A stretch of DNA of 64,000 nt from Lachnospiraceae bacterium (GTDB taxonomy: Bacteria; Bacillota; Clostridia; Lachnospirales; Lachnospiraceae), in contig SVEN01000003.1 in the NCBI GenBank assembly GCA_015057365.1, positions 62,001 through 126,000 on the forward strand. The letters run 5' to 3'. Positions within the stretch are counted from its first letter, which is position 1, and each line of letters begins with the position of its first letter. Both the position numbers and the translations under genes were made by a program. This document shows positions 51,113 through 60,518 of the stretch, piece after piece. Under the pieces are notes generated by a model. It saw only the letters and a list, made by a program, of their open reading frames with translations. It had not been told where the DNA came from and did no database searches.

Positions 51113-51172
51113 CTCTTGCTCTTTTATTCTATTCATTCTGCGCTTAAAGCTCGTAGTATTGCCTCTCGCCTC

Positions 51173-53374
51173 CTACGCCGTCGCCTCTTCCTTCTTCGCC
51201 TGCATCTCAAGCTGTGCCGTCACCAGACCGTAGTAGATGCCCTTGCTGGCCATTAACTCGTCGTGACTGCCCATTTCCGCGATGCGGTGCTTATCGATAA
51301 CCACAAGGCGGTCTGCGTTTTTGAGAGTAGACAAACGGTGTGCGATAGCAAAGGTAGTCTTACCGGAGGTCAGACGCTCCAAAGCGGTCTGAATCAGGTA
51401 CTCGCTCTCGGTATCAAGGCTTGCCGTTGCCTCATCCAGGATGAGTATCTTCGGATTATTTAAAATCGCACGGGCAATAGCGATACGCTGACGTTCTCCG
51501 CCGGAGAGGCGGCTTCCCTTTTCACCTACGTAGGTGTTGTAGCCGTCCGGCATACGGGTAATAAAGTCGTGGGCGTTTGCCATCTTGGCCGCCATAATAA
51601 CTTCCTCTTCCGTAGCATCCGGCTTTGCATAGCGGATGTTATTAAAAATCGTACCGGAGAACAGGAAGGTCTCCTGCAATACCACACCGATTTTGGAGTG
51701 ATAGTAGTCGATGTCGATGTCCTTAATATTCTCTCCGTCTACAATCAGCTCACCGTCATCCACATCGTACAGATGCATGATGAGGTTGATCAGGGTGGAC
51801 TTTCCGGCACCGGAGGCACCTACGAAGCCAATCATCTCACCCGGCTTCACTTTAAGATTCACGCCCTCTACCACCGGCTCGTAGGAATGATATCCGAAGG
51901 TGGCATTCTTAAACTCGATGGCGCCGGTAATTTCCGGCTTACAAGCCTTTTCCGTATTCCGAATCTTCGGCTCCTGAGTCATAATGTCGTTGATACGTTC
52001 CATACTGGTCACCAGGTCCATGAGCTGACGCGGCAGGTTGTTAATCCAGCCGAGATACATGTAAAGCATGGAGGTGTAGCTGACAAACTGCATCACCTCA
52101 CCGGCGGTCATAGTCTCACCCAGCACGCTTCGTCCGCCGTAGAAAATAACCAGATAGACACCGGCTCCCATTAAGAAGTTAAGTAACGGGAAAAACATAG
52201 CCCAGAACACTTCGTTTTTCGTCTGCACATTGGCAAACACATCGGAAAAGCCATTAAACTTATCGGACTCATCCTGCTCCTTACCGTAGCCCTTTACTAC
52301 GTTCATACCGGAAATTACGTCCTGCAGGGCGCTATGTACGTCATCGGACTTCTTTCCCTGCAAACGGAACCGGCGGTGAATATTCTTTCTCCAAAGCATG
52401 GAAACCACAGCCGCAATCGGTACGAAAATAAAGGAGATTAACGCCAGCTTCCAGTTCAGTACCAGCATGTAAATCACAACCGCCACGAACATGATAACTA
52501 CCGTAAACATGTTACAGAAGACATGCTCCATAAACATACGGATTCTGCCCGTATCGTGCATAATACGGTTCATCAGCGCACCCGGACGCTTCTCGTGAAT
52601 GTAGGACAGGGACAGCATCTGTATCTTATTGTACAGCTTGGAACGCAAATCCTTACCGATGGTGGAACCAAGCTTTGCACAACCGTAGCTCTTTCCGATG
52701 TCCACCAAAGCGATTCCAATGCCGACCAAGAACATGGCAACCAATACCAGCATCGCCGCAAGATACTTCTTTTCTCCGCTGTACAATATCTCATCCACCA
52801 GATACTTCTGCAGCTCCGGAGAAAACAACCCGATAATAGCACGGGTAACCATAAGCGCAATAATCGGAATCAACTGCTTTTTGTAGGAACCGAGGAGCTG
52901 TACAATCTGGAAAAAGACACCTCTGCTCTTCCGGTTACAATGCGGACAGTCCTTGGTGCCCGGCAATGCTCTGCCGCACACAAAACAGGTCTTTTCGTAC
53001 TCCTCGCTCTCGGCACGCTCGGTACTTCCGCTTTTTAAAAGCGCAATTCCTCTCGCCACATAAGCGTAACGTGCCAGATGCTTTGCGGAGTACCGGACAA
53101 TGAGATAGTCCTGTCCGTCCTTTACCGCATATAACACACCGCAGTTAATCCGCGGCTCGGCCTTTACCGCATCATAGGCGGAAAGGTCATATTCCTTTTC
53201 CTTCACGGCATTCTGCAGCAATACGAGACGCTTGTTCGTCACAACCGTAAACCCGTTTTTTACATACTTACCGGAAAGGTCACAATCGTAAGGAACCGCA
53301 TACAGCACCTCCTCCCCCTCTGTAAGGGAAAGGGCCGCCAGCTCCTGTTGATTTAATTCAAACTTTAATATCAT
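51173..53374 (-). CDS. ABC exporter with N-terminal PH-like domain and zinc ribbon
   Basis: A 733-residue exporter. Residues about 1-115 form a beta-rich domain (VVTNKRLVLLQN near 43-54, like bacterial PH domains), followed by a zinc ribbon (Cys130-x2-Cys133, Cys143-x2-Cys146), a six-helix membrane domain and an ATPase with GASGAGKST, LSGGERQR and LILDEATASLD. Catalytic residues are intact. It is downstream of the DUF1854 gene by 60 bases. The ATG at 53374 follows AGAGG. Relatives in other bacteria are annotated as cyanophycin-associated transporters, as I recall, but the substrate here is unknown. Confidence 0.87.
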   Translation of the reverse strand: MILKFELNQQELAALSLTEGEEVLYAVPYDCDLSGKYVKNGFTVVTNKRLVLLQNAVKEKEYDLSAYDAVKAEPRINCGVLYAVKDGQDYLIVRYSAKHLARYAYVARGIALLKSGSTERAESEEYEKTCFVCGRALPGTKDCPHCNRKSRGVFFQIVQLLGSYKKQLIPIIALMVTRAIIGLFSPELQKYLVDEILYSGEKKYLAAMLVLVAMFLVGIGIALVDIGKSYGCAKLGSTIGKDLRSKLYNKIQMLSLSYIHEKRPGALMNRIMHDTGRIRMFMEHVFCNMFTVVIMFVAVVIYMLVLNWKLALISFIFVPIAAVVSMLWRKNIHRRFRLQGKKSDDVHSALQDVISGMNVVKGYGKEQDESDKFNGFSDVFANVQTKNEVFWAMFFPLLNFLMGAGVYLVIFYGGRSVLGETMTAGEVMQFVSYTSMLYMYLGWINNLPRQLMDLVTSMERINDIMTQEPKIRNTEKACKPEITGAIEFKNATFGYHSYEPVVEGVNLKVKPGEMIGFVGASGAGKSTLINLIMHLYDVDDGELIVDGENIKDIDIDYYHSKIGVVLQETFLFSGTIFNNIRYAKPDATEEEVIMAAKMANAHDFITRMPDGYNTYVGEKGSRLSGGERQRIAIARAILNNPKILILDEATASLDTESEYLIQTALERLTSGKTTFAIAHRLSTLKNADRLVVIDKHRIAEMGSHDELMASKGIYYGLVTAQLEMQAKKEEATA

Positions 53375-53435
53375 AGGGATATCCTCTCTCGACGTCATGC
53401 GGCACACCTTCTGCGTCCCGCACGAAAACCACACC

Positions 53436-53990
53436 TTACAGGAACAAATCTAACTTCTTCTGCTCCTTTATCGTAAGCTTCGATACATCCGGAATCTCAA
53501 ACCGGTTTTCATCAATATCCGAAATAATAATTCTCGTATCGGACAAATGCACCACCGCATTACCACCCATACGAATGACAAACCGGCAATGACCTCGGTC
53601 GGTCTCCACGTCAAAATACGCAAAACCGTACTGGTCCTTTATCTGGTAAATCCTCGTAATAATCGGTGTAAAATAGCGGAGTGCCAGCTGCTCTGTCAGC
53701 ATCTCGCCTACCTCCTTCGGGAAGGTCTCCATGCTCTCGATGACACCGATTTCCTTGGAGGTCTCCTCCGCGGTACGGATGGAAATGTACTTGCCCGGTT
53801 CGGAGAACGGGAACATCCGCACCACCTGTACGCGGGAGTACTCCTCTCCCTCTACCTTAAGGCTGACAAAGCCGCCCTCGGTACGGGAAAAGGTCGCCGT
53901 CTCCGGGGTCAGATAACGGAGGCGCAGCATTGCTTCCGTTTCCTGCTCCATCTGCTCCAAACTAAATTCTTCTTCAAAATGATCTCTCAC
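53436..53990 (-). CDS. DUF1854 family protein
   Basis: A 184-residue soluble protein. LRYLTPETATFSRTEGGFVSLKVEGEEY in parts (TPETATFSRTEGGF near 28-41), VRMFPFSEPGKYISIR in parts (FPFSEPGKYISI near 60-71), EIGVIES, LRYFTPIITRI near 103-113 and DIDENRFEIPD near 158-168 follow the DUF1854 pattern. In proteobacteria DUF1854 proteins are found with ABC transporters in cyanophycin gene sets, from memory. It sits between the two zinc-ribbon exporters (gaps of 9 and 60 bases), so it is probably their partner. Confidence 0.88.
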   Translation of the reverse strand: MRDHFEEEFSLEQMEQETEAMLRLRYLTPETATFSRTEGGFVSLKVEGEEYSRVQVVRMFPFSEPGKYISIRTAEETSKEIGVIESMETFPKEVGEMLTEQLALRYFTPIITRIYQIKDQYGFAYFDVETDRGHCRFVIRMGGNAVVHLSDTRIIISDIDENRFEIPDVSKLTIKEQKKLDLFL

Positions 53991-53999
53991 AATAGCCTC

Positions 54000-56318
54000 C
54001 TATTCCAGACCCTTCAGTGCCAGTGCCTTCGTCTGCAATTCCATCAATTTGTAGTAGGTACCGCGAAGCTCTGTAAGCTCCTCCTGGGTTCCCTCCTCCG
54101 TAATCCGTCCGTGGTCCAGTACAATCAACCGGTCCGCATCACGCAAGGTAGACAAACGATGGGCAATGGAAAGCGTCGTACGGTTCTTGACCAGATACTG
54201 CATGGACGTCTGAATCGCCTTCTCCGTCTCCGTATCTACGGACGCCGTTGCCTCGTCTAAAATCAAAATCTTCGGGTTTGCCAAAATCGCCCGGGCAATG
54301 GAAATACGCTGTCTCTCGCCGCCGGAAAGCTGGCGTCCCGAGGAACCGATCACCGTATCGTAACCGTCCGGCATGCGTAAGATAAACTCGTGGGCACTTG
54401 CCAGCACCGCCGCTTTGATAATCTCTTCCTTCGTTGCCGTCGGGTTTGCATAGGCGATATTTTGCTCTACCGTACCCATGAAGATATAGGTCTCCTGGGA
54501 TACCATGGCTACGTTACGACGCAAATCGTAAAATGCCATATCCCGGACATTAATTCCGTCGATTAAAATCTCGCCTTCCTGCGGGTCGTACATACGGGAG
54601 ATAAGATTAACAAGGGTGGTCTTTCCCGCACCGGAACGTCCCACGATACCAAGCATTTCACCCGGCTTAATATGTAAGGTGATATCCTTTAAAATCGGCT
54701 TACTGAGCTCATAACCGAAGGTCACATGGTCAAGCACAATCTCACCCTCCGGCTCAGTCAGGCGCACTGCCTGCTCCTTTTCCGTTACCTCCGGAATAGA
54801 GTCCAGGATTTCGAACATACGCTGGGCACTGTTCATACTGTCGGACCAGTTATTAAAGAACCGGGAAAAGAAATCCATCGGTCCGGAAAGCTGGCCTACA
54901 TATCCCGTAAAGGTCAGTAACATACCCACTTCAAAATGGTCCGTTGCCATAACAAACCAAACACCGAGAGCCCAAACAATCAGGTTAATCAACTCTCTCA
55001 CACCGGAGAAAATAATCGTAAACTTATTATTGTAGCGGACGATATCCACCTCTGCCTCGGAAAGTTTTTTGTTTCCTTTTTCAAAACGGGAAATCTCGTT
55101 CTCCTGCTGACCGAAGGCCTTTACCACGCGGGCACCGGTCAGGTTGTCGTTTACGTTACTGTTAACGGTACGTTCCTTTCTGTGACGTCGTCCGTACAAG
55201 CCCCACAGCTTCGGGCGGAGCTTCATACTGATGATGAGCGTAATCGGCATTAATACCACCGCTACAATGGCCAACTGCCAGCGCATGGAAAACATCACCG
55301 TCAAAGTCGCGATAATCGTAAAGCCGTGTACAAAAGCGTACGGCAGTACGTCTACGAAAAATCCGGTCACACGATCCGCGTCACTCAATACACGAGTCAT
55401 CAAACTACCGGTCTGTCTGCTTTTAAAGAACTGAATGGACAGCTTTCCCATCTGGTGGAATACATCCTTTTTCATATCTCTTACGACGCTTACCACAACC
55501 TTTGCGGTAATCACGCCGTGGATAATCTGGAAAATCTGCAACACCAGTCTGGTTAAGAACATCACTACCACAAGAAGGGTAAGTGCCGTAAATATCTCCA
55601 CCTTCTCCATATCGAGCGGTTCAAGGAATGCAAGATTCTTCCGCAACACATAGTCATACAGCACCGTACCGCTCAAATACGGCCAGATCAGATTCAGCAA
55701 AGCGGTAATGATTATACTGAGAAACAGCATAACAACAGCGCCGGTATACGGTTTAAAATACGAAAAGGTACGCACAAAGACAGACTTCCGGTCCATACAT
55801 TTCGGACAAATCTTCCGGTTCATGTCCGGATACATGGTTCCGCACTTCGGGCAGAATTCCTCTTCCTCCGGCTTTTCGTGCTCGTGCGCATCTTCCGGAT
55901 TTTCCTTGTCCAAGGTTTCCAGACGACGCACCAGCTCATATGCATGTTTGATACACAAATTTGAAAATGCGGCAAGAATACGCTCGGTCCCCTTTACCTT
56001 TGCGGTAAGGACGGCGCATGCCACCTGACGTTCAATCCGCACCTCGGAAAGCTCCTCTACGAAGTATACCGCAAGACGATACTCTCTTGCTTCCTTCGGC
56101 TCATCCGAAACCGGATATCCCTTAAAGATATGCACCTCCGACAGTACCGCCGGAGAAGTGGCGATTGCCAGCTTCTCCTTGGTCAGTACCAGATATCCGT
56201 CCGCATACTCGCAGGCGGTATTCATATCGGTGCGTGCACCTAATAAAATTTGACTTTTTTCGATTCCCTGCCGGTTAAGCAAATCCCAGACCTGCTCCGG
56301 CATGTTCGGTATACGCAT
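54000..56318 (-). CDS. ABC exporter with N-terminal domain and zinc ribbon
   Basis: A 772-residue exporter similar in layout to the one at 51173: a beta-rich N-terminal region (YLVLTKEKLAIAT near 42-54), a zinc ribbon (Cys156-x2-Cys159, Cys171-x2-Cys174), six membrane helices and an ATPase with GRSGAGKTT, LSGGERQR and LILDEATASVD; catalytic residues are intact. The two paralogues likely form a heterodimer or two homodimers with the DUF1854 protein between them. First gene of the three-gene operon. Ribosome-binding AAGGAG lies close to the ATG. Confidence 0.87.
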   Translation of the reverse strand: MRIPNMPEQVWDLLNRQGIEKSQILLGARTDMNTACEYADGYLVLTKEKLAIATSPAVLSEVHIFKGYPVSDEPKEAREYRLAVYFVEELSEVRIERQVACAVLTAKVKGTERILAAFSNLCIKHAYELVRRLETLDKENPEDAHEHEKPEEEEFCPKCGTMYPDMNRKICPKCMDRKSVFVRTFSYFKPYTGAVVMLFLSIIITALLNLIWPYLSGTVLYDYVLRKNLAFLEPLDMEKVEIFTALTLLVVVMFLTRLVLQIFQIIHGVITAKVVVSVVRDMKKDVFHQMGKLSIQFFKSRQTGSLMTRVLSDADRVTGFFVDVLPYAFVHGFTIIATLTVMFSMRWQLAIVAVVLMPITLIISMKLRPKLWGLYGRRHRKERTVNSNVNDNLTGARVVKAFGQQENEISRFEKGNKKLSEAEVDIVRYNNKFTIIFSGVRELINLIVWALGVWFVMATDHFEVGMLLTFTGYVGQLSGPMDFFSRFFNNWSDSMNSAQRMFEILDSIPEVTEKEQAVRLTEPEGEIVLDHVTFGYELSKPILKDITLHIKPGEMLGIVGRSGAGKTTLVNLISRMYDPQEGEILIDGINVRDMAFYDLRRNVAMVSQETYIFMGTVEQNIAYANPTATKEEIIKAAVLASAHEFILRMPDGYDTVIGSSGRQLSGGERQRISIARAILANPKILILDEATASVDTETEKAIQTSMQYLVKNRTTLSIAHRLSTLRDADRLIVLDHGRITEEGTQEELTELRGTYYKLMELQTKALALKGLE

Positions 56319-56337
56319 AATGTTCTCCTTCTATCAA

Positions 56338-56356
56338 TGAAACGAACTTCGTTTCA
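56338..56356 (-). other. Hairpin in the leader of the DUF1854/exporter operon
   Basis: TGAAACGAA/TTCGTTTCA with a one-base centre lies about 20 bases before the first gene of the operon. No T-run follows; it may affect translation. Confidence 0.4.
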
Positions 56357-56426
56357 AACACAACAAGTCACATTCCCCGGACTTCCTTCGGAGGACAGCT
56401 TCTACACCTTTTTATTAATGATACGA

Positions 56427-58223
56427 TTACGCTTCTTCCTTGGTTGCAGTAATGGCAAGGGCCAGCTCGGTAAGCTGCTTGTCGTCTACCACGTTCGGCG
56501 CATCCGTCATTAAACAGGACGCGTCCTTTACCTTCGGGAATGCAATAACGTCACGGATGGAATCCTCTCCCGCCATGAGCATCACAAGACGGTCAAGACC
56601 GTATGCAAGACCTGCATGCGGCGGAACACCGTACTTAAACGCATTCAGTAAGAAACCGAATCTATCGTAAGCTGCTTCTTTGGTAAATCCTAACTTTTCA
56701 AACATCTTTTCCTGTACGTCGTTCTGGAAAATACGCACGGAACCGCCACCGATTTCGGTGCCGTTTAATACGATATCGTAAGCCTTTGCACGTACCTTGC
56801 CCGGATCGGTATCAAGGAGCGCCAGGTCCTCTTCCATCGGCATGGTAAACGGATGGTGCATTGCCACGTAACGCTTCTCTTCCTCATCATACTCAAGAAG
56901 CGGGAACTCCGTTACCCACAGGAAATTAAACTGCTTCTTATCTAACAACTCTAACTGCTTTGCAAGCTCTAAACGAAGCGCACCAAGCACATCGTAAACT
57001 ACCTTGTTCTTGTCTGCCGCAAACAGAAGTAAATCGCCCGGCTCGCCGCCCATAGCAGCAACCAAAGCCTTCAGCTCCTCTTCGGTCATAAACTTTGCAA
57101 AGGAAGACTTGATATTGCCGTCCTCTTCCACCGCAAGGTACGCAAGGCCCTTTGCGCCGTAGCCCTTTGCGAACTCAACAAGTGCGTCAATCTTCTTACG
57201 CGGCATGGTTGCCTGTCCCTTTGCGTTAATACCGCGCACGGAACCACCATTTTCTAAAGCACCGGTGAATACGCCGAAACCGCATCCCTTCACCACATCG
57301 GATACATCGGTCAGTTCCATACCGAAACGGGTGTCCGGCTTATCGGAACCGAAACGGTCCATCGCCTCCTGCCAGGTCATACGCTGAATCGGAAGCTTCA
57401 CCTCTACATCCAGAACTTCTTTAAAGAGCTTGTGAAGAAGACGCTCGTTCACATCGATAACATCATCGATATCCACGAAAGAAAGCTCCATATCGATCTG
57501 GGTAAACTCCGGCTGACGGTCCGCACGTAAATCCTCATCACGGAAGCACTTTACAATCTGGAAATAACGGTCATAGCCGGAACACATAAGGAGCTGCTTA
57601 AAAATCTGCGGAGACTGCGGCAATGCGTAGAAATTGCCCGGATGCACACGGCTCGGTACAAGATAGTCTCTTGCACCCTCCGGGGTACTCTTGGTAAGCA
57701 TCGGAGTCTCAATTTCAAGGAACCCTTCCTCTGCAAGGAACTGTCTGGTCAGAGTTGCCACCTTACTTCTCATCATAAGGTTTCTCTGTAAATCCGGACG
57801 ACGAAGGTCAATATAACGATACTTCAGACGAAGCTCTTCCTTCGTCTTGGAATCCTCCTCTACCGGGAACGGCGGAACCTCCGCCTCGGAAAGCACACGA
57901 AGCTCCTTTGCGCGTACTTCGATATCACCGGTGGCCAAATTTTCATTCACGGCACCGGAACGCTTTACCACTTCACCGACCACAGCAATTACGAACTCAC
58001 TGCGAAGCTTTTCCGCTTTTGCAAAATTTTCACATCCGCAGGTATCCTCTTCGAAAATAATCTGTAACAGACCGGAACGGTCACGCAGATCCAAAAAGAT
58101 AATACCTCCCTTATTACGGCTCTTCTGTACCCAGCCCATAACCGTTACAGTTTCGCCGATATTTGCATTACTTACCTCGGTACATCTGTGGCTTCTCTTT
58201 AAGCCCATCATTGATTCTGCCAT
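56427..58223 (-). CDS. aspS: Aspartyl-tRNA synthetase
   Basis: A 598-residue class II synthetase. The N-terminal OB fold (GWVQKSRNKGGIIFLDLRDRSG in parts) is followed by class II motifs: motif 2 FRDEDLRADRQPEFTQID (near residues 217-234) and motif 3 GLAYGLDRLVMLMAG near the end, and a bacterial GAD insertion in the middle. Length is normal for bacteria. AAGGAGGAAAAAGAA precedes the ATG. It is the last gene of the apt-rsh-hemZ block; in many Clostridia hisS lies just before it, but here an HD-GYP gene does. Confidence 0.97.
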   Translation of the reverse strand: MAESMMGLKRSHRCTEVSNANIGETVTVMGWVQKSRNKGGIIFLDLRDRSGLLQIIFEEDTCGCENFAKAEKLRSEFVIAVVGEVVKRSGAVNENLATGDIEVRAKELRVLSEAEVPPFPVEEDSKTKEELRLKYRYIDLRRPDLQRNLMMRSKVATLTRQFLAEEGFLEIETPMLTKSTPEGARDYLVPSRVHPGNFYALPQSPQIFKQLLMCSGYDRYFQIVKCFRDEDLRADRQPEFTQIDMELSFVDIDDVIDVNERLLHKLFKEVLDVEVKLPIQRMTWQEAMDRFGSDKPDTRFGMELTDVSDVVKGCGFGVFTGALENGGSVRGINAKGQATMPRKKIDALVEFAKGYGAKGLAYLAVEEDGNIKSSFAKFMTEEELKALVAAMGGEPGDLLLFAADKNKVVYDVLGALRLELAKQLELLDKKQFNFLWVTEFPLLEYDEEEKRYVAMHHPFTMPMEEDLALLDTDPGKVRAKAYDIVLNGTEIGGGSVRIFQNDVQEKMFEKLGFTKEAAYDRFGFLLNAFKYGVPPHAGLAYGLDRLVMLMAGEDSIRDVIAFPKVKDASCLMTDAPNVVDDKQLTELALAITATKEEA

Positions 58224-58305
58224 TTCTTTTTCCTCCTTCGTTTCTTTCCGATTATAAGAAAATTATCAAAAAGAAACTTCACTCATTTTTATATAGTACA
58301 CCATT

Positions 58306-58971
58306 TTAAGCTCCGTGTAAATAGTGTTTTTTACGATTTGCAAAAGTTGCATACTCTTTTATTTCATCAAATTCTTCGGAATGATATAATTTTAAAAATT
58401 CTAAGAATATTCCCATATCCAGGTCCTTGGAATCCTCAATCATCATCTCCAGTGCCGTATCAAATTCGAAGGCCTTCCGGTACGGTCGTTCCGACACCAG
58501 CGCGCAAAAGGTATCACATACCTTAAGCATACGAGCCGAAAACGGAATCTTGCTTCCTGCCAAATTATCCGGATAACCGGATCCGTCGAAATTCTCGTGA
58601 TGGTGGTATACCGCCTTGATAATTGCCTCCGGATACCCACAGGCTTCTAACATCTTCTTTGCGTTTTCCGCATGCATGCGCATGTAACGCATCTCTTCGA
58701 TTTTCATGGCACTCTTATCACGTCCGTACAACACTTGGCCCAGCTGAAGCTTGCCGATATCGTGCAGCCCCGCCGCCGTCAGCATCATTTCCTTGTACTC
58801 TTCGGAAATCCCGGAAGCCTCGCATAAGAGACGCACCGTCTTTGTAACCAAGACACCGTGGTCGATGGCATCCGCCAGGTCCTCCTGCACTACCGCACCG
58901 TTCCCGGTCTTTTGCACAATTTCTCTTATATTGTAGTATGTACGTTCAAAATCATCGTTACCCTGGTACAT
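58306..58971 (-). CDS. Stand-alone HD-GYP domain protein
   Basis: A 221-residue protein that is essentially one HD-GYP domain: His70-Asp71 in HDIGKL, His100, the HHHEN run at 123-127 and GSGYP at 130-134. This fold hydrolyses cyclic di-GMP or related dinucleotides in many bacteria, with a di-metal centre. It has no sensor domain. It begins 32 bases after hemZ and reads toward aspS, occupying the spot where hisS is often found in related genomes. Confidence 0.88.
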   Translation of the reverse strand: MYQGNDDFERTYYNIREIVQKTGNGAVVQEDLADAIDHGVLVTKTVRLLCEASGISEEYKEMMLTAAGLHDIGKLQLGQVLYGRDKSAMKIEEMRYMRMHAENAKKMLEACGYPEAIIKAVYHHHENFDGSGYPDNLAGSKIPFSARMLKVCDTFCALVSERPYRKAFEFDTALEMMIEDSKDLDMGIFLEFLKLYHSEEFDEIKEYATFANRKKHYLHGA

Positions 58972-59003
58972 TGTTCTCCTCGCTTTCCTTTTTTCTCGAA
59001 CAA

Positions 59004-60500
59004 TTAATACAATCCTTTGTAATGTTCAAAAAAAGCGTGCTTACGCGCAATCATCTCATCCGTACGTTCCAGATAATCCTTCAGACTCTTTACATTCTCG
59101 GAACGTTCGATACGCTCTCCGTCTTGCAGTACCAGCTTTGTCGCTCCTCCGGCACCCAGTGCCAGAATAGAATGCTTCTCTTCCATAATCAGGATATTGT
59201 ACAAACCTTCTTTCCCCGGTCTTGCATATCCCACATTTTCCAGATTCTCTTCCATGTTCTTTTGACGATATAAATAATACGGCGCGTAACCGTTTTCTTT
59301 TGCAAATTTCACCGATGCCGTCAGCATATCACCCACCTGCACCGCTCCCTTATCCTCGTACTGCTCCTTCTCAATGTTAAGACGGGCAGCTCTCTTTAAG
59401 GCAAGGGTATGTACCGTCACACTGTCCGGTGACAGTTCTCCGATCTTACGAAGTGTTACTTTCACATCCTCCGCATTTTCTCCGGTAAGACCGATAATCA
59501 AATCCATGTTGATATTGTCAAAACCGATGCGTCTCGCTTCCTCGTAGGCCCTGCAAATATCCTCCGTGGTATGCATTCTTCCGATGACATCCAGAGTCTT
59601 CTGGTTCATAGTCTGGGGATTGATGGAAATACGGCTGATTCCCTCATCGTAGAGCATCTGTAGCTTTTCTGTGGTAATGGTATCCGGCCGTCCGGCTTCC
59701 ACGGTCCACTCCGCAATCTGCTCCGTCGAAAAATACTTCTTTACGGTACGAATCACATCCCGCAGCTCCTCCGCAGAAAGCGCTGTCGGCGTTCCTCCAC
59801 CGAAATAAACCGTTGCCAGTCGTTTGTCTGCCAACAGTTCCGCACTTGCTTCTATTTCCTTTTTTAATGCTTCCACATAAGCCCCGGTCTGATGTCCGAA
59901 CCTGGATAACGGATAGGACGTAAAGGAGCAATACAAACAGGTGGTCGGACAAAAGGGAATGCCCACATACAGACTGTAGCTGTTCTTATAGTCAAGCGCT
60001 GTCAAAAGTTCCTTTTCCTTTGCCGCCACCGAAAGACTCAAGGCTCTCTTTTCTTCCGAACAGTAGTATTCTTCCTTCAAAAACGCATCAATGGATGCCG
60101 GCGCTTCTCCCGCCTCCAGGCGTTCCAGTACCTGCTTTACCGGACGTACGCCGGTAAGCGTTCCCCACGGAAGTACTTTCCCGGTCTCTCTTGACAGCAT
60201 CCGGTATACGGCACGCTTTACCTCATCCCGGAACTTCTTCCGTTCCGCAAAATCTACCGCCTTTTCCTCCCGCTGTACCACTACGGAAAGGTCTCCGTTC
60301 CGGAAAAGAGAAAGTACGAATCCGTCTTCCTTCCATTCCCCGACAAGCAGATATCGTCCCCAATCCGCGGGCTCACAAGGCAAATTCACCGGCTTCCCTC
60401 CTCCGTAGGAAAATACATAATCCTCCTTCGGAAAGAAGGATTTATACAGAGGTCTGATATCCTGCTCAAAGGCCTCACTCGTCAAATCTAATCGAATCAT
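59004..60500 (-). CDS. hemZ: HemZ, radical SAM coproporphyrinogen dehydrogenase-like
   Basis: A 498-residue radical SAM enzyme of the HemZ/HemN group. The iron-sulfur motif is CPTTCLYCSF (near residues 173-182, Cys-x3-Cys-x2-Cys), followed by YFGGGTPTALSAEEL and the HemN-type segments NPQTMNQKTLDVIGR and DLIIGLTGEN. It has the long N-terminal region characteristic of HemZ. True coproporphyrinogen activity is unproven for HemZ-type enzymes; alternatives are other heme-handling or radical SAM roles. It lies 18 bases after the MBL gene. Confidence 0.92.
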   Translation of the reverse strand: MIRLDLTSEAFEQDIRPLYKSFFPKEDYVFSYGGGKPVNLPCEPADWGRYLLVGEWKEDGFVLSLFRNGDLSVVVQREEKAVDFAERKKFRDEVKRAVYRMLSRETGKVLPWGTLTGVRPVKQVLERLEAGEAPASIDAFLKEEYYCSEEKRALSLSVAAKEKELLTALDYKNSYSLYVGIPFCPTTCLYCSFTSYPLSRFGHQTGAYVEALKKEIEASAELLADKRLATVYFGGGTPTALSAEELRDVIRTVKKYFSTEQIAEWTVEAGRPDTITTEKLQMLYDEGISRISINPQTMNQKTLDVIGRMHTTEDICRAYEEARRIGFDNINMDLIIGLTGENAEDVKVTLRKIGELSPDSVTVHTLALKRAARLNIEKEQYEDKGAVQVGDMLTASVKFAKENGYAPYYLYRQKNMEENLENVGYARPGKEGLYNILIMEEKHSILALGAGGATKLVLQDGERIERSENVKSLKDYLERTDEMIARKHAFFEHYKGLY

Positions 60501-60518
60501 GTTTCTGTCCTTCTTTGT

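Noticed and set aside
56427-58305. Possible T-box leader upstream of aspS
   Set aside because: The upstream gap is only about 80 bases and lacks the conserved T-box and specifier-loop pattern.
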